DNA of 64,000 nucleotides from Ardenticatenaceae bacterium (GTDB lineage Bacteria; Chloroflexota; Anaerolineae; Promineifilales; Promineifilaceae), in the NCBI GenBank assembly GCA_020634375.1, contig JACKBX010000006.1, positions 310,001-374,000 of the forward strand. The letters are read 5' to 3'. Of the stretch, positions 26,201 through 34,382 are shown one piece after another. The position numbers and the translations under genes were made by a program. The notes below the pieces were generated by a model, which was given only the letters and a program-made list of their open reading frames with translations, had not been told where the DNA came from and did no database searches. Within the stretch, counting starts at the first letter, position 1, and each line of letters begins with the position of its first letter.

Positions 26201-28656
26201 AAATCAGACCAGTTGACCGAGCCGCGTTGCAAGCGTTCTCGGAAATGCGCGTTGAGATCAGCCAAAAAAGAGATCGCGCCGCCGGGGAGCGCTTCGGGAT
26301 GTTGAAAGGGTTCGGGGATGGAAAGTTCGCCGACGATGTATTGATAATCGAGGTCAAGGCTGAGTTTGCGGTTCCAGATGCCGGTGGTGGCTTGAATACC
26401 GGCCGTGCCGCCACCGGCATACGTCCAGATTTTGAGGGAGGATACTTTGTCATCTAGGGCGTTTAGGGCGCTGATGTTGACAAAGTAATCTTCGCGTTTG
26501 CCGCCAAAAGAGGGGTCTTCGTAAAGGGTGACGCCGGTTCCCGGCCCTACTTTGATGGAGGAGACGGTGTCGTTGAGGGAGCCGAGTGTTTGCACCTGGG
26601 CGAGATTGGCGAAGCTGGTGCGCACAATCCAAGCATTGCCTTTGAAATCTTCTTCGCTAAAGAGGGCGATTTCGCCGGGGAAGAGGATGCCGCCTTCGCG
26701 CTCGCCGGTGACGATGAGATGCTCGGCCAGGTTGTAGACTTGCCCGTCTTGGTTGATGACGAGCATGAGCAGGGTTGCGCCGGTTGCGGCGTCGCGCAGG
26801 CGCACGGCCGTATACAAGGTGGCGGTGATGGCGAGGGTGGTGTTGGGAACGGCCGTGCCCACCACATGCGCCTCGCCCTCCGTATCCAGCGTAAACGCCT
26901 CCACGTCATAATGCGTGTCATTCAGCAGCGTCACCGTCGCCGGAGGCATATCCGAGCGCGAGCGCCAGCCGTGCGCGGTAATCTGATAGCCGTGATCTCC
27001 TTCAAGACCAAACCAGATGCCCAGCGGCAGCCCTTTTGATGAGGCCATCCAGGGCGTTGAGGCGTCGGTGGGGAAAATGGCGCGTTGGCCGGGGTGCAGC
27101 GTGCCCGCCTGCCATGCTTTGCCCTCGTCGTCAAAGTAGTGGATTTCCGCTTGCAGGGGGGCGGTGTTGTACAGCTCGATCGTGCCGTTGGGATAGGCCG
27201 TCACCGTTTTCAGCGTTACATCAAACTCGTTGCTGTCTGCGCCGAGGATGTACTGCGCCACTCTGCTGCCCGACGATTGTTCACTGATCAGCAGCACATC
27301 GCCGACGAATAAAGTCATTTTGCTGTCATAGGTGTAGCTGTTTTCGGGGGCAATGCCGCCAGCGATGAGATGGCGCACGCCTTTGGCGTCCACTTTGTGA
27401 ATGTCAATCCAGGGGCCGATGTGGTTGTGTATGGTCAGGTGGGTGACGGGCTGGCTGCCCCCGGCGGAGCGCAAGTTTTCGGGGATGATGCGCGTCTGGC
27501 TGTTGGGCGTGGCTGCGGCAATGGCGCGGCCCACTTCACGGCCACTGTGCTGGTCGCGGAAGACCCAGGTGTGGGTGGCGTAGGTTTGCTGGTAGACGTA
27601 TTGGAAGGGGCCGATGGTGCGGTGGTATTTTTGTTGGGAACGGCCGTGCCCATCCTCAACCTCCCGATAAACGCCCACAGCCAACCCCGTGTCATTATAA
27701 ATCTCCAGCGTCGTTTGCGGGTTACCGTCAAACACTGCCCCGCCAACCATATACTCCCGCCGCCTGTCGGCGCTGACGACAAACAGATTCACCTCTTCCT
27801 GCGAATCATGATCGCGCACGCGCAGTACCGCATTCACATGCGTTTGTACAATGCCCGCGTCGTCATCCGGGTTCAGCGAATGCAGCAGCGTTTCCTGCCC
27901 GGTTGGGCCAACCTGATACAGGTCAACGGCGAGACTGGTGTAATTGATGGCAACAATGGAGATGGCCGGGCCGAGGTCACGCGGCGAGCGCAGGTGGTCG
28001 GTATCAATGACAAAGGTGGGATGGCGGCGCACGGCGACGGTGGCGGCAATGACCATGTGGCTGCCCGCATCGCGTGCCACCCACTGGTGTGTCTCGTAAG
28101 TGTCTAGCGTGAGGTTGCCGCCCATCTCTACGCTGCCACGCCATATCTCTATTCCTTCAAAATTGACCCAATAAATATCGCACTGCATTGCCCCCTGGTT
28201 TTTGAAGGTGAGCTGCATGGGCTTGTCGCTGCGCATAAACCAGGAGCCATCGTTGGGATCAGGGATTTGCAAGATTTGGCCGGGGCGGATGAGACCGGGG
28301 TCTTTGCCGATTTGCGGGCGGTTGGCCTCGTAAATTTTCATCCATTGGGCGCGGGCGGCTGTGCCATAGTGCCAGAGGGCGATGTGGCTGAGGGTGTCGC
28401 CGGGTACAACTTCGTATTCGGCGATGATTTTGCTCGGAGGTGCGTCGGATAGGAGGACGGGGATTTTTAGGCGCTGCCCAGGGCGAATCATGGCGTAGTT
28501 GGGGCCGATTTTCTCACGATTCGCTTCGTAGATTGCCATCCATTTGGCGCGAACGGCCGTGCCATAATACTGCAAGGCAATATGACTTAATGTTTCGCCT
28601 GGTTTTACAGTGTGTTCGGCAAGAATTCCAGATGGGGGGGTGGGGGAACTGGTCAT
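23287..28656 (-). CDS. Giant 1789-aa LysM / beta-repeat / beta-gamma-crystallin-like / hendecad protein
   Basis: Two LysM domains (about 12-66 and 78-132; YEVVPGDTLSHIAL) could bind peptidoglycan. About six beta-rich repeats follow (about 150-210, 231-295, 314-385, 405-460, 490-550, 573-630); the first reads IYWVNFEGIEIWRG ... WVARDA, like the VHL beta domain. A beta-gamma-crystallin-like pair lies at 660-745 (ALFSEEDFKGNAW, TLYEDPSFGGKREDYF). Residues 1165-1330 carry 11-residue helical repeats (GESALNYIEKM, GTTAFNTLMTL). The end (about 1600-1780) has several hydrophobic segments. No signal peptide. AGGAGAAAGC precedes the ATG. I know no described protein with this order; function is unknown, possibly a cell-wall-binding, membrane-active effector. 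Confidence 0.85.
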   Translation of the reverse strand: MTSSPTPPSGILAEHTVKPGETLSHIALQYYGTAVRAKWMAIYEANREKIGPNYAMIRPGQRLKIPVLLSDAPPSKIIAEYEVVPGDTLSHIALWHYGTAARAQWMKIYEANRPQIGKDPGLIRPGQILQIPDPNDGSWFMRSDKPMQLTFKNQGAMQCDIYWVNFEGIEIWRGSVEMGGNLTLDTYETHQWVARDAGSHMVIAATVAVRRHPTFVIDTDHLRSPRDLGPAISIVAINYTSLAVDLYQVGPTGQETLLHSLNPDDDAGIVQTHVNAVLRVRDHDSQEEVNLFVVSADRRREYMVGGAVFDGNPQTTLEIYNDTGLAVGVYREVEDGHGRSQQKYHRTIGPFQYVYQQTYATHTWVFRDQHSGREVGRAIAAATPNSQTRIIPENLRSAGGSQPVTHLTIHNHIGPWIDIHKVDAKGVRHLIAGGIAPENSYTYDSKMTLFVGDVLLISEQSSGSRVAQYILGADSNEFDVTLKTVTAYPNGTIELYNTAPLQAEIHYFDDEGKAWQAGTLHPGQRAIFPTDASTPWMASSKGLPLGIWFGLEGDHGYQITAHGWRSRSDMPPATVTLLNDTHYDVEAFTLDTEGEAHVVGTAVPNTTLAITATLYTAVRLRDAATGATLLMLVINQDGQVYNLAEHLIVTGEREGGILFPGEIALFSEEDFKGNAWIVRTSFANLAQVQTLGSLNDTVSSIKVGPGTGVTLYEDPSFGGKREDYFVNISALNALDDKVSSLKIWTYAGGGTAGIQATTGIWNRKLSLDLDYQYIVGELSIPEPFQHPEALPGGAISFLADLNAHFRERLQRGSVNWSDLEQVRALVHEVLNWERPLPTLPAWANDPDVLRYIAYWWRIRETNLGQYHTGKEKAKQAAYRVRQNRPLSPDEELMLASELERTCQQIIEQSPTSIPYVPSYHFESQARFYRCIVSFPPEVTQVKITALGETKVSFGGTFTPISATFPYTSTLNATGKLTMLLLADSIGKPVLKLQTNTMADNEAFLVYPDAEIYRNFNQLDKNAMWQAKDEIGVTGSEATCQAVEQALRNVSAAISYAQPDSTQNRVQIDGRHMEYQQWVMRFGDDPRFIPVGQEGYNDTIAKAKLIDATTAQGWDDFVNFWEDVGDAIVDAGEAVVGGIEWVGVQVYDNIIVPATTVAQEVIKKAVEYGQAAVNIVAKFGESALNYIEKMGTTAFNTLMTLGESTWDALMALPDKGLLALADLGTKALNTLIEAGEDVVKFTAQLGKEGLNALKSMGQLGMQLALEIKQGVQNAGQFMADMLSSISPELGKALEMTISIGGEAMKFVINLGQQAGKLVTTVVNKLGVLAGRFIAWIATPFGWDDVLQTQETLTKLVNDALAKAIDFIPDALDTALLASWQQASAQMKRLLDASGIPTPPKPLGIDNMANRMKSELGGMDQFQWLMSQLGDLLPDATAGLSVDDLLDDEAMQAIDELQTLAQDVSLATFNQDLERPLQNILAAQNALTNPHDIPQIILGQLLGPMRAFADQLLDLIERALRLLIKLFRALLRAAQRLINTEIDLPGLNGFIEGLTGEAPTILNMATLLMAIPVTALAGPTTATVPSLALNADNQSLKNMLAGLYGGARIVSGVTGPVADLTEESVKSWAFTNWIVNLIAQVTSQPNIVDDSWEQTAEHAGEFFAVSLNAPGYGDRLGSFIWFMQWGTFGLGTLATVGSFIKKTKGAAEGFNLFLSAITCGIGVFQLVTTIGLVSEGGSDDEKDAADIIGCIPAIVAPATAVDEPDTKALGWTITSLASFVEGGLRMDLANA

Positions 28657-28838
28657 GCTTTCTCCTCTTTTCTATTCAATTGTATTCAACCGCAGTTGGT
28701 CAACTTATTGGGTAAATTGTGGTGCGTTGCAATGCTGGGCAGCATTTGCCAGTGTGATGAATGAAAATACTGGGGAAAGTGTAATTTATCCCAGGGCTTG
28801 CAGGCAACATTGTTCTGTTAGACACAAACCAGGTGACG

Positions 28839-30770
28839 CTATTCGCTGGTTGGCAATTGCAAGATGAGTGGCATGTACACGTATTCTGGTGCGATGAAGG
28901 TGATGACGGGGGAATTACCTAAATAAGTGTACCCTTCGGGCAGATGTAAGCCATAGTCATCGTTAACGGCCGTATCCTCTGTCGTCACCGCAAAAGTCAC
29001 TGTTAAACTCTCGGCAGGGGCGAGTGCAGGTGCTGACCAGGAAACGATGCCGTTGTCTAACGTGCCACCGCCGATATATGTGGTGCCTGCGGGCAGCGTG
29101 TCCGTGATTAGCAGCCCGGTCACAGCATAGCTGTGCTGGTTTTGTACGGTGAGCGTGTAGGTGAAGGGTACGCCAGGGTCTACGGTGGCCGGGGCGGTTT
29201 TGTTGATGGTGAGATTGGGTGGTTGGATGAGGGTAGTGACAGGATGACGGCCGTTACCCGTAACTCCCCCATTGGCGGTGAAGGCATAGGTTTCATTGGT
29301 AATTGTTTGCGTGGCTGTGACGACGAGGTGGAGAACGGCCGTATCATTCACCCCCAGCGTGGGCAGCGTCCACGTTACCGTGTCCGAATCTAGCACACCG
29401 CCGCTGACGTAGTTGGCGTATTGCGGCAGCAAATCCGTCACTGCCAGGTCAGTGGCGGCGGCATTGCCGGTGTTATTCAGGTGCAACGTGTAGGTGATGG
29501 GCGCGGCATAGTCGGCCGTTTCCGGGCCGCTTTTGCTAAGACAGATATTGGATGCAGCCGGCGCGGCGCTGTCCACTACACGGTAAATGGTGCTGCTTTG
29601 GTTCACGTAAATGCCGCCGCAGGCATCCTCGCCAAAGGTGGTGATGCCGAAGCCTATTTGTTCCAGCAGCGTGCTGCTCCAGGTTTCGCCAGCTTGTGTC
29701 AGCCCCCAAATTTCACCGGAGCAGTAATCGGCGTAGAGATAACTGCCCTGCAAATCGGGGAATTGTATACCGCGATAGAGAAAGCCACCGGTGATGGAGC
29801 AACGGCCGTTCACATGCTGATATTCATACACCGGGAACGTATAGTTCGATTCTGGGCCGCAGCCAGTGAGGTTATAGGGGTGATTGCCCTCGTAACAGCG
29901 CCAGCCGTAATTCACGCCGCCGGGGCTGGCGACGGGCTGCACGTCTATTTCTTCCCAGGTATTTTGCCCCACGTCAGCGATGAATAGGTCGCCGCTGTCG
30001 CGGTCGAAGCTAAAACGCCAGGGGTTGCGCAGGCCATATGCCCAGATTTCGTTACATGCTGTGTCATCATTTACAAAGGGATTGTCGGCAGGAATGGTGT
30101 AATTGCCGCTGCGGTAGCAGTCGGGGGGCAAACCACCGCCATCTACATCAATGCGTAGTAGTTTGCCCAAGAACGTGTTGAGATTTTGCCCGTTGTCATT
30201 GGGATCGCCGCCGGAACCGCCATCGCCCAGGGCGATGTATAGGTAGCCATCAGGGCCAAAGTTGAGGTCGCCGCCGTTGTGATTGGCAAAGGGTTGGTCA
30301 ACGGTGAGGAGGATGAGTTCACTGTCTGGGTCGGCTACATTGGGATCAGCGGTGACGCTGAAGCGGGAGATATGGGTATCGCCGCTGTTGTTGGTGTAGT
30401 TGACGTAGAAGTAGGGAGTGTCGGGGTAGTTGGGGTGAAAGGCGAGGCCGAGCAGCCCTTGTTCGCCGCCGAATTGCACGCGTTCTTCGATGTTGAGGAA
30501 GGGGTTGGCGCTGCTGCTGCCCAAGGGGATGACACGTATGATGCCGCTTTGCTGCACGATGAAGAGACGGTTGTCGTTGGCGTGGGTGATGTCGGTAGGG
30601 CTAGGGAAAGTGAGGCCGGGAAAGGCGTTTTGCAGGGTGATGTTGGCGGGGTCGGGGATGTGTTGGGTGGGAACGGCCGTTTCACTTGCCGCCATCAGGT
30701 TACTGCCCAAAAGGGATAATGTCACAAAGATGCCTGCGAGTAGAACAAAAATTAACTTGTGCCGAAACAT
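28839..30770 (-). CDS. Secreted PQQ-dependent glucose/sorbosone dehydrogenase-like protein with DUF11 repeats
   Basis: A signal peptide (about 1-28) is followed by a six-bladed beta-propeller of the GSDH family: FPGLTFPSPTDITHANDNRLFIVQQSG, EQGLLGLAFHPNYPD, HNGGDLNFGPDGYLYIALGDGGSGGDP and YGLRNPWRFSFDRDSGDLFIADVGQN. Two DUF11 modules end the protein (DYAAPITYTLHLNNTGNA..., VDPGVPFTYTLTVQN...), as in surface proteins. The GSDH part would oxidise sugars or act as a hedgehog-interacting-type binder. The start is ATG 30770 (AGGAGAAATA upstream), giving 643 aa; the longer frame adds 8 unneeded residues. It is monocistronic. Confidence 0.9.
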   Translation of the reverse strand: MFRHKLIFVLLAGIFVTLSLLGSNLMAASETAVPTQHIPDPANITLQNAFPGLTFPSPTDITHANDNRLFIVQQSGIIRVIPLGSSSANPFLNIEERVQFGGEQGLLGLAFHPNYPDTPYFYVNYTNNSGDTHISRFSVTADPNVADPDSELILLTVDQPFANHNGGDLNFGPDGYLYIALGDGGSGGDPNDNGQNLNTFLGKLLRIDVDGGGLPPDCYRSGNYTIPADNPFVNDDTACNEIWAYGLRNPWRFSFDRDSGDLFIADVGQNTWEEIDVQPVASPGGVNYGWRCYEGNHPYNLTGCGPESNYTFPVYEYQHVNGRCSITGGFLYRGIQFPDLQGSYLYADYCSGEIWGLTQAGETWSSTLLEQIGFGITTFGEDACGGIYVNQSSTIYRVVDSAAPAASNICLSKSGPETADYAAPITYTLHLNNTGNAAATDLAVTDLLPQYANYVSGGVLDSDTVTWTLPTLGVNDTAVLHLVVTATQTITNETYAFTANGGVTGNGRHPVTTLIQPPNLTINKTAPATVDPGVPFTYTLTVQNQHSYAVTGLLITDTLPAGTTYIGGGTLDNGIVSWSAPALAPAESLTVTFAVTTEDTAVNDDYGLHLPEGYTYLGNSPVITFIAPEYVYMPLILQLPTSE

Positions 30771-30904
30771 TATTTCTCCTGTACGATTCATCATCTCATC
30801 GGTATAATTTGCTCGATTGGGGTTAGGGCATTATACCTTACCTTGTTTTTTAACAGCTATGAGATTACTTAGAGAAATCTGTTGCTTAATTGATTGGAGG
30901 CCCT

Positions 30905-31399
30905 ATGCGCTGGCGAACAAGAGGAAGCAGTTCAGGTTGCTTCATTACCGTATTGTTAGGAGTGATTTTCTTTGCCGTAGGGATAGGTCTTTCCTGGTGG
31001 GGTTGGCGCATTTTGCAAAACGCGCAGGTAAGCGAAAGCTGGCCTTCAATCAGTGGGGAGATTACTGCTTCGTCCATTCGCACCGATCATGATGACGATG
31101 GCACGACATATCACGCGGAAGTGCGTTTTGCTTATGTGGTAGACGACCAGCGTTATAACGAAGATACGGTGAGTTTTGGGCAATATGGCAGCAGTAATCG
31201 CAGCCATGCCGAGGAAATTGTGTCTCGTTACCCGACTGGGCAGGCTGTGACGGTGTATTATGACCCTGCTGACCCGGCAACGGCCGTACTGGAGCCAGGC
31301 GTTACCTGGAGCAGCTACATGATTTTGGGAATGGGGCTGCTCTTTGCCATCATTGCTGTTTTTTTGTTATTGGGCACTCTTTTGGGTATTCGGCGATAA
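30905..31399 (+). CDS. DUF3592 domain membrane protein
   Basis: 164 residues. Two transmembrane helices (about 15-35 and 135-158) flank a DUF3592 beta domain (WPSISGEITASSIR, YHAEVRFAYVVDDQRYNEDTVSFG, YPTGQAVTVYYDPADPATAVLEPG). The function of the family is unknown; the domain probably faces the cell exterior. GGAGG lies five bases before ATG 30905, so the upstream TTG at 30890 is not the start. It is divergent from the sugar-dehydrogenase gene. Confidence 0.88.
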   Translation: MRWRTRGSSSGCFITVLLGVIFFAVGIGLSWWGWRILQNAQVSESWPSISGEITASSIRTDHDDDGTTYHAEVRFAYVVDDQRYNEDTVSFGQYGSSNRSHAEEIVSRYPTGQAVTVYYDPADPATAVLEPGVTWSSYMILGMGLLFAIIAVFLLLGTLLGIRR

Positions 31400-31463
31400 A
31401 CCTGAGAAGCAAGCCCCCTTCATGACTTATCATCGTTATTTACATTTTGCGTAGGAGTTTAAT

Positions 31464-32834
31464 ATGTCAGATCCAATTACCTTTGCCAAAGAAAACCAGG
31501 GACGGTACCTGGATGAGTTGAAAGCGTTTTTGCGTATTCCCAGTGTCAGCACACAGCCGCAGCATGATGGAGATACGGCCGTTGCTGCCCAATGGTTTGC
31601 CGACGCCCTCACTGAGGCTGGCATGGAAAATGTGCGCCTCATCAAAACGCCCAAACACCCTTTAGTTTATGCCGATTGGCTGCACGCTGGGGCTGATGCG
31701 CCAACCGTACTCATTTACGGCCATTATGATGTGCAGCCCGCCGAGCCGTTTGATTTGTGGGAAACGCCTCCTTTTGAGCCAACTGTCAAAGATGACTACC
31801 TTTATGCACGCGGCGCGGCTGATGATAAAGGGCAGGTTTATATTCATGTGAAGGCGGTGGAGGCGTATTTGCAGACGAACGGCCGTTTGCCCATCAACGT
31901 TAAATTCATCGTTGAAGGGGAAGAGGAAAGTGGTGGGGCCAGCCTATCGGCCTTTATTCCGCAAAACAAGGAGCTGCTGGCAGCCGACATTGCCCTGGTA
32001 TCGGATACGGCCATTCTTAGCCCCAATCAGCCGGCTATTGTTTATGGCTTGCGCGGCATGTGTTACGTGTTGATGGACCTCACCGGGCCGGGCCGCGACC
32101 TGCACTCTGGCAGCTTTGGCGGCGGCATCAACAACCCGCTCAATGTGCTGGGCCACATCATTGCCGGATTGAAGGATGAGCAGGGGCATGTGCTGATTCC
32201 GGGGTTTTATGATCGGGTACGGCCGTTAAGCGACGAAGAACGCGCACTCCTGGCCCAACTGCCCCTGGACGAATCTGCCTGGCTGGCCGAAACCGGTGCC
32301 CCCGAAGCCTGGGGTGAACCAGACTACACGCTGGTCGAGCGCCTCGGTGCACGACCCACGTTAGACGTGCATGGCATCATCGGCGGTTACACTGGCCCTG
32401 GCGGCAAAACTGTTCTGCCTTCCACCGTCCACGCCAAAATCTCCATGCGTCTCGTGCCCGACCAAAACCCGGCAGAAATTCGACAACTATTTGAAGAGTA
32501 CGTGCGCTCCCTGGTTCCGCCCAGCATCAAAGTCACCTTTCAATCTGGTCACGGTGCACCTGCCAGCATCACCGATTATCACATTCCGGCGATGCAGGCC
32601 GCCCGCGTTGCTTATAAAGAGGCCTTTGGCAAAGAGCCGGTGCTCATGCGTGAAGGTGGTTCTATCCCCGTGGTGGGAGAGTTCCAGCAGCACCTGGGAA
32701 TCGAGACGGTTCTGATGGGTTTTGGCTTACCTACAGATAAAATCCATGCACCCAATGAGCGCTATTATTTGCCCAATTTTTACCGGGGCATCAAGACAAG
32801 TATTCGCTTTTTGGCGGAGTACGGTAAGAAGTAA
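31464..32834 (+). CDS. M20 family dipeptidase
   Basis: 456 residues. Metal-site motifs: LIYGHYDVQPAEP (His, Asp), ARGAADDKGQVYIHV (bridging Asp) and FIVEGEEESGGASL (catalytic Glu-Glu). The lid domain shows DLHSGSFGGGINNPLNVLGHII, and the C-terminal His is in KIHAPNERYYLPNFYRGI. This pattern fits cytosolic nonspecific dipeptidases (CNDP/DapE-like, M20A). AGGAG lies before the ATG. Monocistronic, ending at a strong terminator (32858-32898). Confidence 0.93.
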   Translation: MSDPITFAKENQGRYLDELKAFLRIPSVSTQPQHDGDTAVAAQWFADALTEAGMENVRLIKTPKHPLVYADWLHAGADAPTVLIYGHYDVQPAEPFDLWETPPFEPTVKDDYLYARGAADDKGQVYIHVKAVEAYLQTNGRLPINVKFIVEGEEESGGASLSAFIPQNKELLAADIALVSDTAILSPNQPAIVYGLRGMCYVLMDLTGPGRDLHSGSFGGGINNPLNVLGHIIAGLKDEQGHVLIPGFYDRVRPLSDEERALLAQLPLDESAWLAETGAPEAWGEPDYTLVERLGARPTLDVHGIIGGYTGPGGKTVLPSTVHAKISMRLVPDQNPAEIRQLFEEYVRSLVPPSIKVTFQSGHGAPASITDYHIPAMQAARVAYKEAFGKEPVLMREGGSIPVVGEFQQHLGIETVLMGFGLPTDKIHAPNERYYLPNFYRGIKTSIRFLAEYGKK

Positions 32835-32857
32835 TTGAAGGAACTTTTGGTGGAATA

Positions 32858-32898
32858 AAAAAACTCCTGTGTTTTGCTAAAAAACACAGGAGTTTTTT
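32858..32898. terminator. 18-bp hairpin terminator after the M20 dipeptidase
   Basis: The left arm 32858-32875 and right arm 32881-32898 are complementary over 18 bp with a 5-base loop. The stem is flanked by runs of A and T, so it can terminate both strands. It contains the unit AACACAGGAGTTTTT. Confidence 0.88.
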
Positions 32899-32900
32899 CC

Positions 32901-32940
32901 AAAAACACGTGAGTTTTTGATCGAAAACTCACGTGTTTTT
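32901..32940. terminator. Second hairpin (AAAACACGTGAGTTTT type) adjoining the first
   Basis: Left arm 32901-32917 pairs with right arm 32924-32940 over 17 bp. Its sequence is a variant of the previous hairpin (ACACGTGAG for ACACAGGAG). A third, weaker variant covers about 32947-32984 and encodes the last codons of the convergent gene. Confidence 0.8.
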
Positions 32941-32948
32941 GATTCAAA

Positions 32949-33524
32949 TCACCTGTGTTTTCGATGCAACATCGCTGTGTTTTTAGAGACGAACACGGCT
33001 GAGGTCAGGCCCAGTGCGCTGAGTACGATGATGAGGAGCAGCGTTGAGCTGGTTGGTTGGCTTGTGTTGAGGGTTTGGAGGGTAACGGCCGTTGGTCCTG
33101 TGTTAAACGTCCAGTTAAACCCTGTATAAAGATAAGTGTTTGTTTGGCAATTAGTATCGTAGTTGGCAGTGTGGAATTGATATTCTATTGTTTTACTTTG
33201 AAATTCAACGGGTACGCCTCCCGTAAAAACATCGCAGCGCCAGTTGGAGTTGGGCGGCCCACTTATATCATCATACGCGCATTGGGTACGAATGTAATTG
33301 ACATCTGTGTCGCCTACTGGATGAACTTCAACGCAAATTGCATCTCCAGAAACAGTGTCCGATTGCGCCCAAAAACGCCAGCCAGGGTTGAGGTTAACTG
33401 GAGAGTTGGGTGATAAACCACCAGTTGTTCTATTGGTAATGTAGGTTGCAGCCGACACGGTGACGATAATTGTTGTTAGAAGTCCCAAGATAATGATAAA
33501 AGTAAAAGCAAATCTTGATTTCAT
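32949..33524 (-). CDS. Small secreted or surface protein with C-terminal hydrophobic helix
   Basis: 191 residues, family unknown. A signal peptide (about 1-25, FAFTFIIILGLLTTIIVTVSA) precedes a cysteine-containing domain (CVEVHP, TQCAYDD, WRCDVF, TNCQTN: four Cys, perhaps two disulfides). A C-terminal hydrophobic helix (STLLLIIVLSALGLTSAVFV) and basic tail follow, like a cell-surface retention signal. The basic tail HRKHR is translated from the third hairpin variant, so caution is needed. ATG 33524 is chosen because the signal peptide begins there; the longer frame starts within non-coding-like sequence. Lower GC than its neighbours. Confidence 0.65.
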   Translation of the reverse strand: MKSRFAFTFIIILGLLTTIIVTVSAATYITNRTTGGLSPNSPVNLNPGWRFWAQSDTVSGDAICVEVHPVGDTDVNYIRTQCAYDDISGPPNSNWRCDVFTGGVPVEFQSKTIEYQFHTANYDTNCQTNTYLYTGFNWTFNTGPTAVTLQTLNTSQPTSSTLLLIIVLSALGLTSAVFVSKNTAMLHRKHR

Positions 33525-33766
33525 TGTGAGTGCCTCATTGCTCAATGGAGTTTGTAAAGTTGACGACGATTGTACAAAATGATTGTGCTGCCTACCAGCA
33601 AAAAGAATAAACCAATCATATTGGTATTGTGTTATTAGTGATGGTAGTTTGTAAAGAAACGGCCGTAGGCCCGCCAATAGGTTTCCTTTTCCTAACCTGA
33701 TGATTAAAAATGCCCTATAGTATGACATGATATTATGAATGAAAAAGTAGAAGAGACAGTTTAAAA

Positions 33767-34267
33767 ATGGTTAGAATGATGAATAAAACTCTGGCAATGA
33801 AATTCCTCGAAGGCAAAAAAGTGCCTTACGAGGTCATTGAATACCCCAATACCATGCGTGATGCAGCTGAGATTGCCGAATTGAAAGGCATTCCGCCAGG
33901 GCAGGTGTTCAAGACGCTGGTTGTGCAGCCCCTAGTTGGCGTCCCCAAAGCCAAACCTATGCTGGTGATGATTTCTGCTGACCGCCAGCTTGATTTGAAG
34001 AAATTGGCAAAGGCTGTGGGTGCTAAAAAACTGAAAATGGCAACTCACGCCGAGGCGGAGGCTTTGACGGGATTACAAGTTGGGGGCATTTCACCGCTGG
34101 TGTTGGTCAACAAGGGCTTTACCATTTACCTGGATGTGGTGGCACGGGCATATTCCCACATCTACATCAGCGCGGCGCAAAAGGGACTGAATGTGAAGGT
34201 GGCGGTGAAGGATTTGCTAAAAGTGACGGCTGCCCGTTGGATTGACACGGCCGTTACTGAAAATTGA
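33767..34267 (+). CDS. ybaK: Cys-tRNA(Pro)/Cys-tRNA deacylase, YbaK/EbsC family
   Basis: Trans-editing hydrolase that clears mischarged Cys-tRNA(Pro). 166 residues, with the family markers VPYEVIEYPN, GIPPGQVFKTLVVQ (catalytic-region Lys), LVMISADRQLDLKKLAKAVGAKKLKMA and GLQVGGISPL. The start may instead be ATG 33779 (MNKTLAMKFL), four codons in; no strong Shine-Dalgarno separates the options. Monocistronic, with a hairpin repeat following at 34290-34364. Confidence 0.92.
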   Translation: MVRMMNKTLAMKFLEGKKVPYEVIEYPNTMRDAAEIAELKGIPPGQVFKTLVVQPLVGVPKAKPMLVMISADRQLDLKKLAKAVGAKKLKMATHAEAEALTGLQVGGISPLVLVNKGFTIYLDVVARAYSHIYISAAQKGLNVKVAVKDLLKVTAARWIDTAVTEN

Positions 34268-34289
34268 CGCTGCCCCTTAAAACTATATT

Positions 34290-34364
34290 ACAAAGACACA
34301 AAGAGCATGAAGCTTCCCTGGCTATTTTTTCGTGCCCTTCGTGTCTTTGTGGTTTTTTTGTGGA
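34290..34364. repeat. CACAAAG/CACGAAG-unit hairpin between convergent genes
   Basis: Left arm ACAAAGACACAAAGAGCATGAAG; right arm CGTGCCCTTCGTGTCTTTGTGG, then TTTTTTTG. It is the first member of the CACGAAG family that fills the gaps from here to 61.6 kb. Confidence 0.8.
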
Positions 34365-34382
34365 CGTAATGACGTAATGATG

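Noticed and set aside
23287..28656. A prophage tail protein or contractile injection system baseplate, because of the two LysM domains and great length
   Set aside because: No sheath, tube, capsid, terminase, portal or holin gene is nearby, and the neighbours are peptidases and kinases.
28657..28838. A promoter for the giant-protein operon (TTGACC followed by TACAAT on the minus strand)
   Set aside because: The spacer is only 13 bp, too short for a sigma-70 promoter; I see no better pair in this 182-bp gap.
33525..33766. A small gene or RNA in the 240-bp gap before the deacylase
   Set aside because: No frame with a start signal, no hairpin and no recognisable motif apart from one ACGGCCGT copy.
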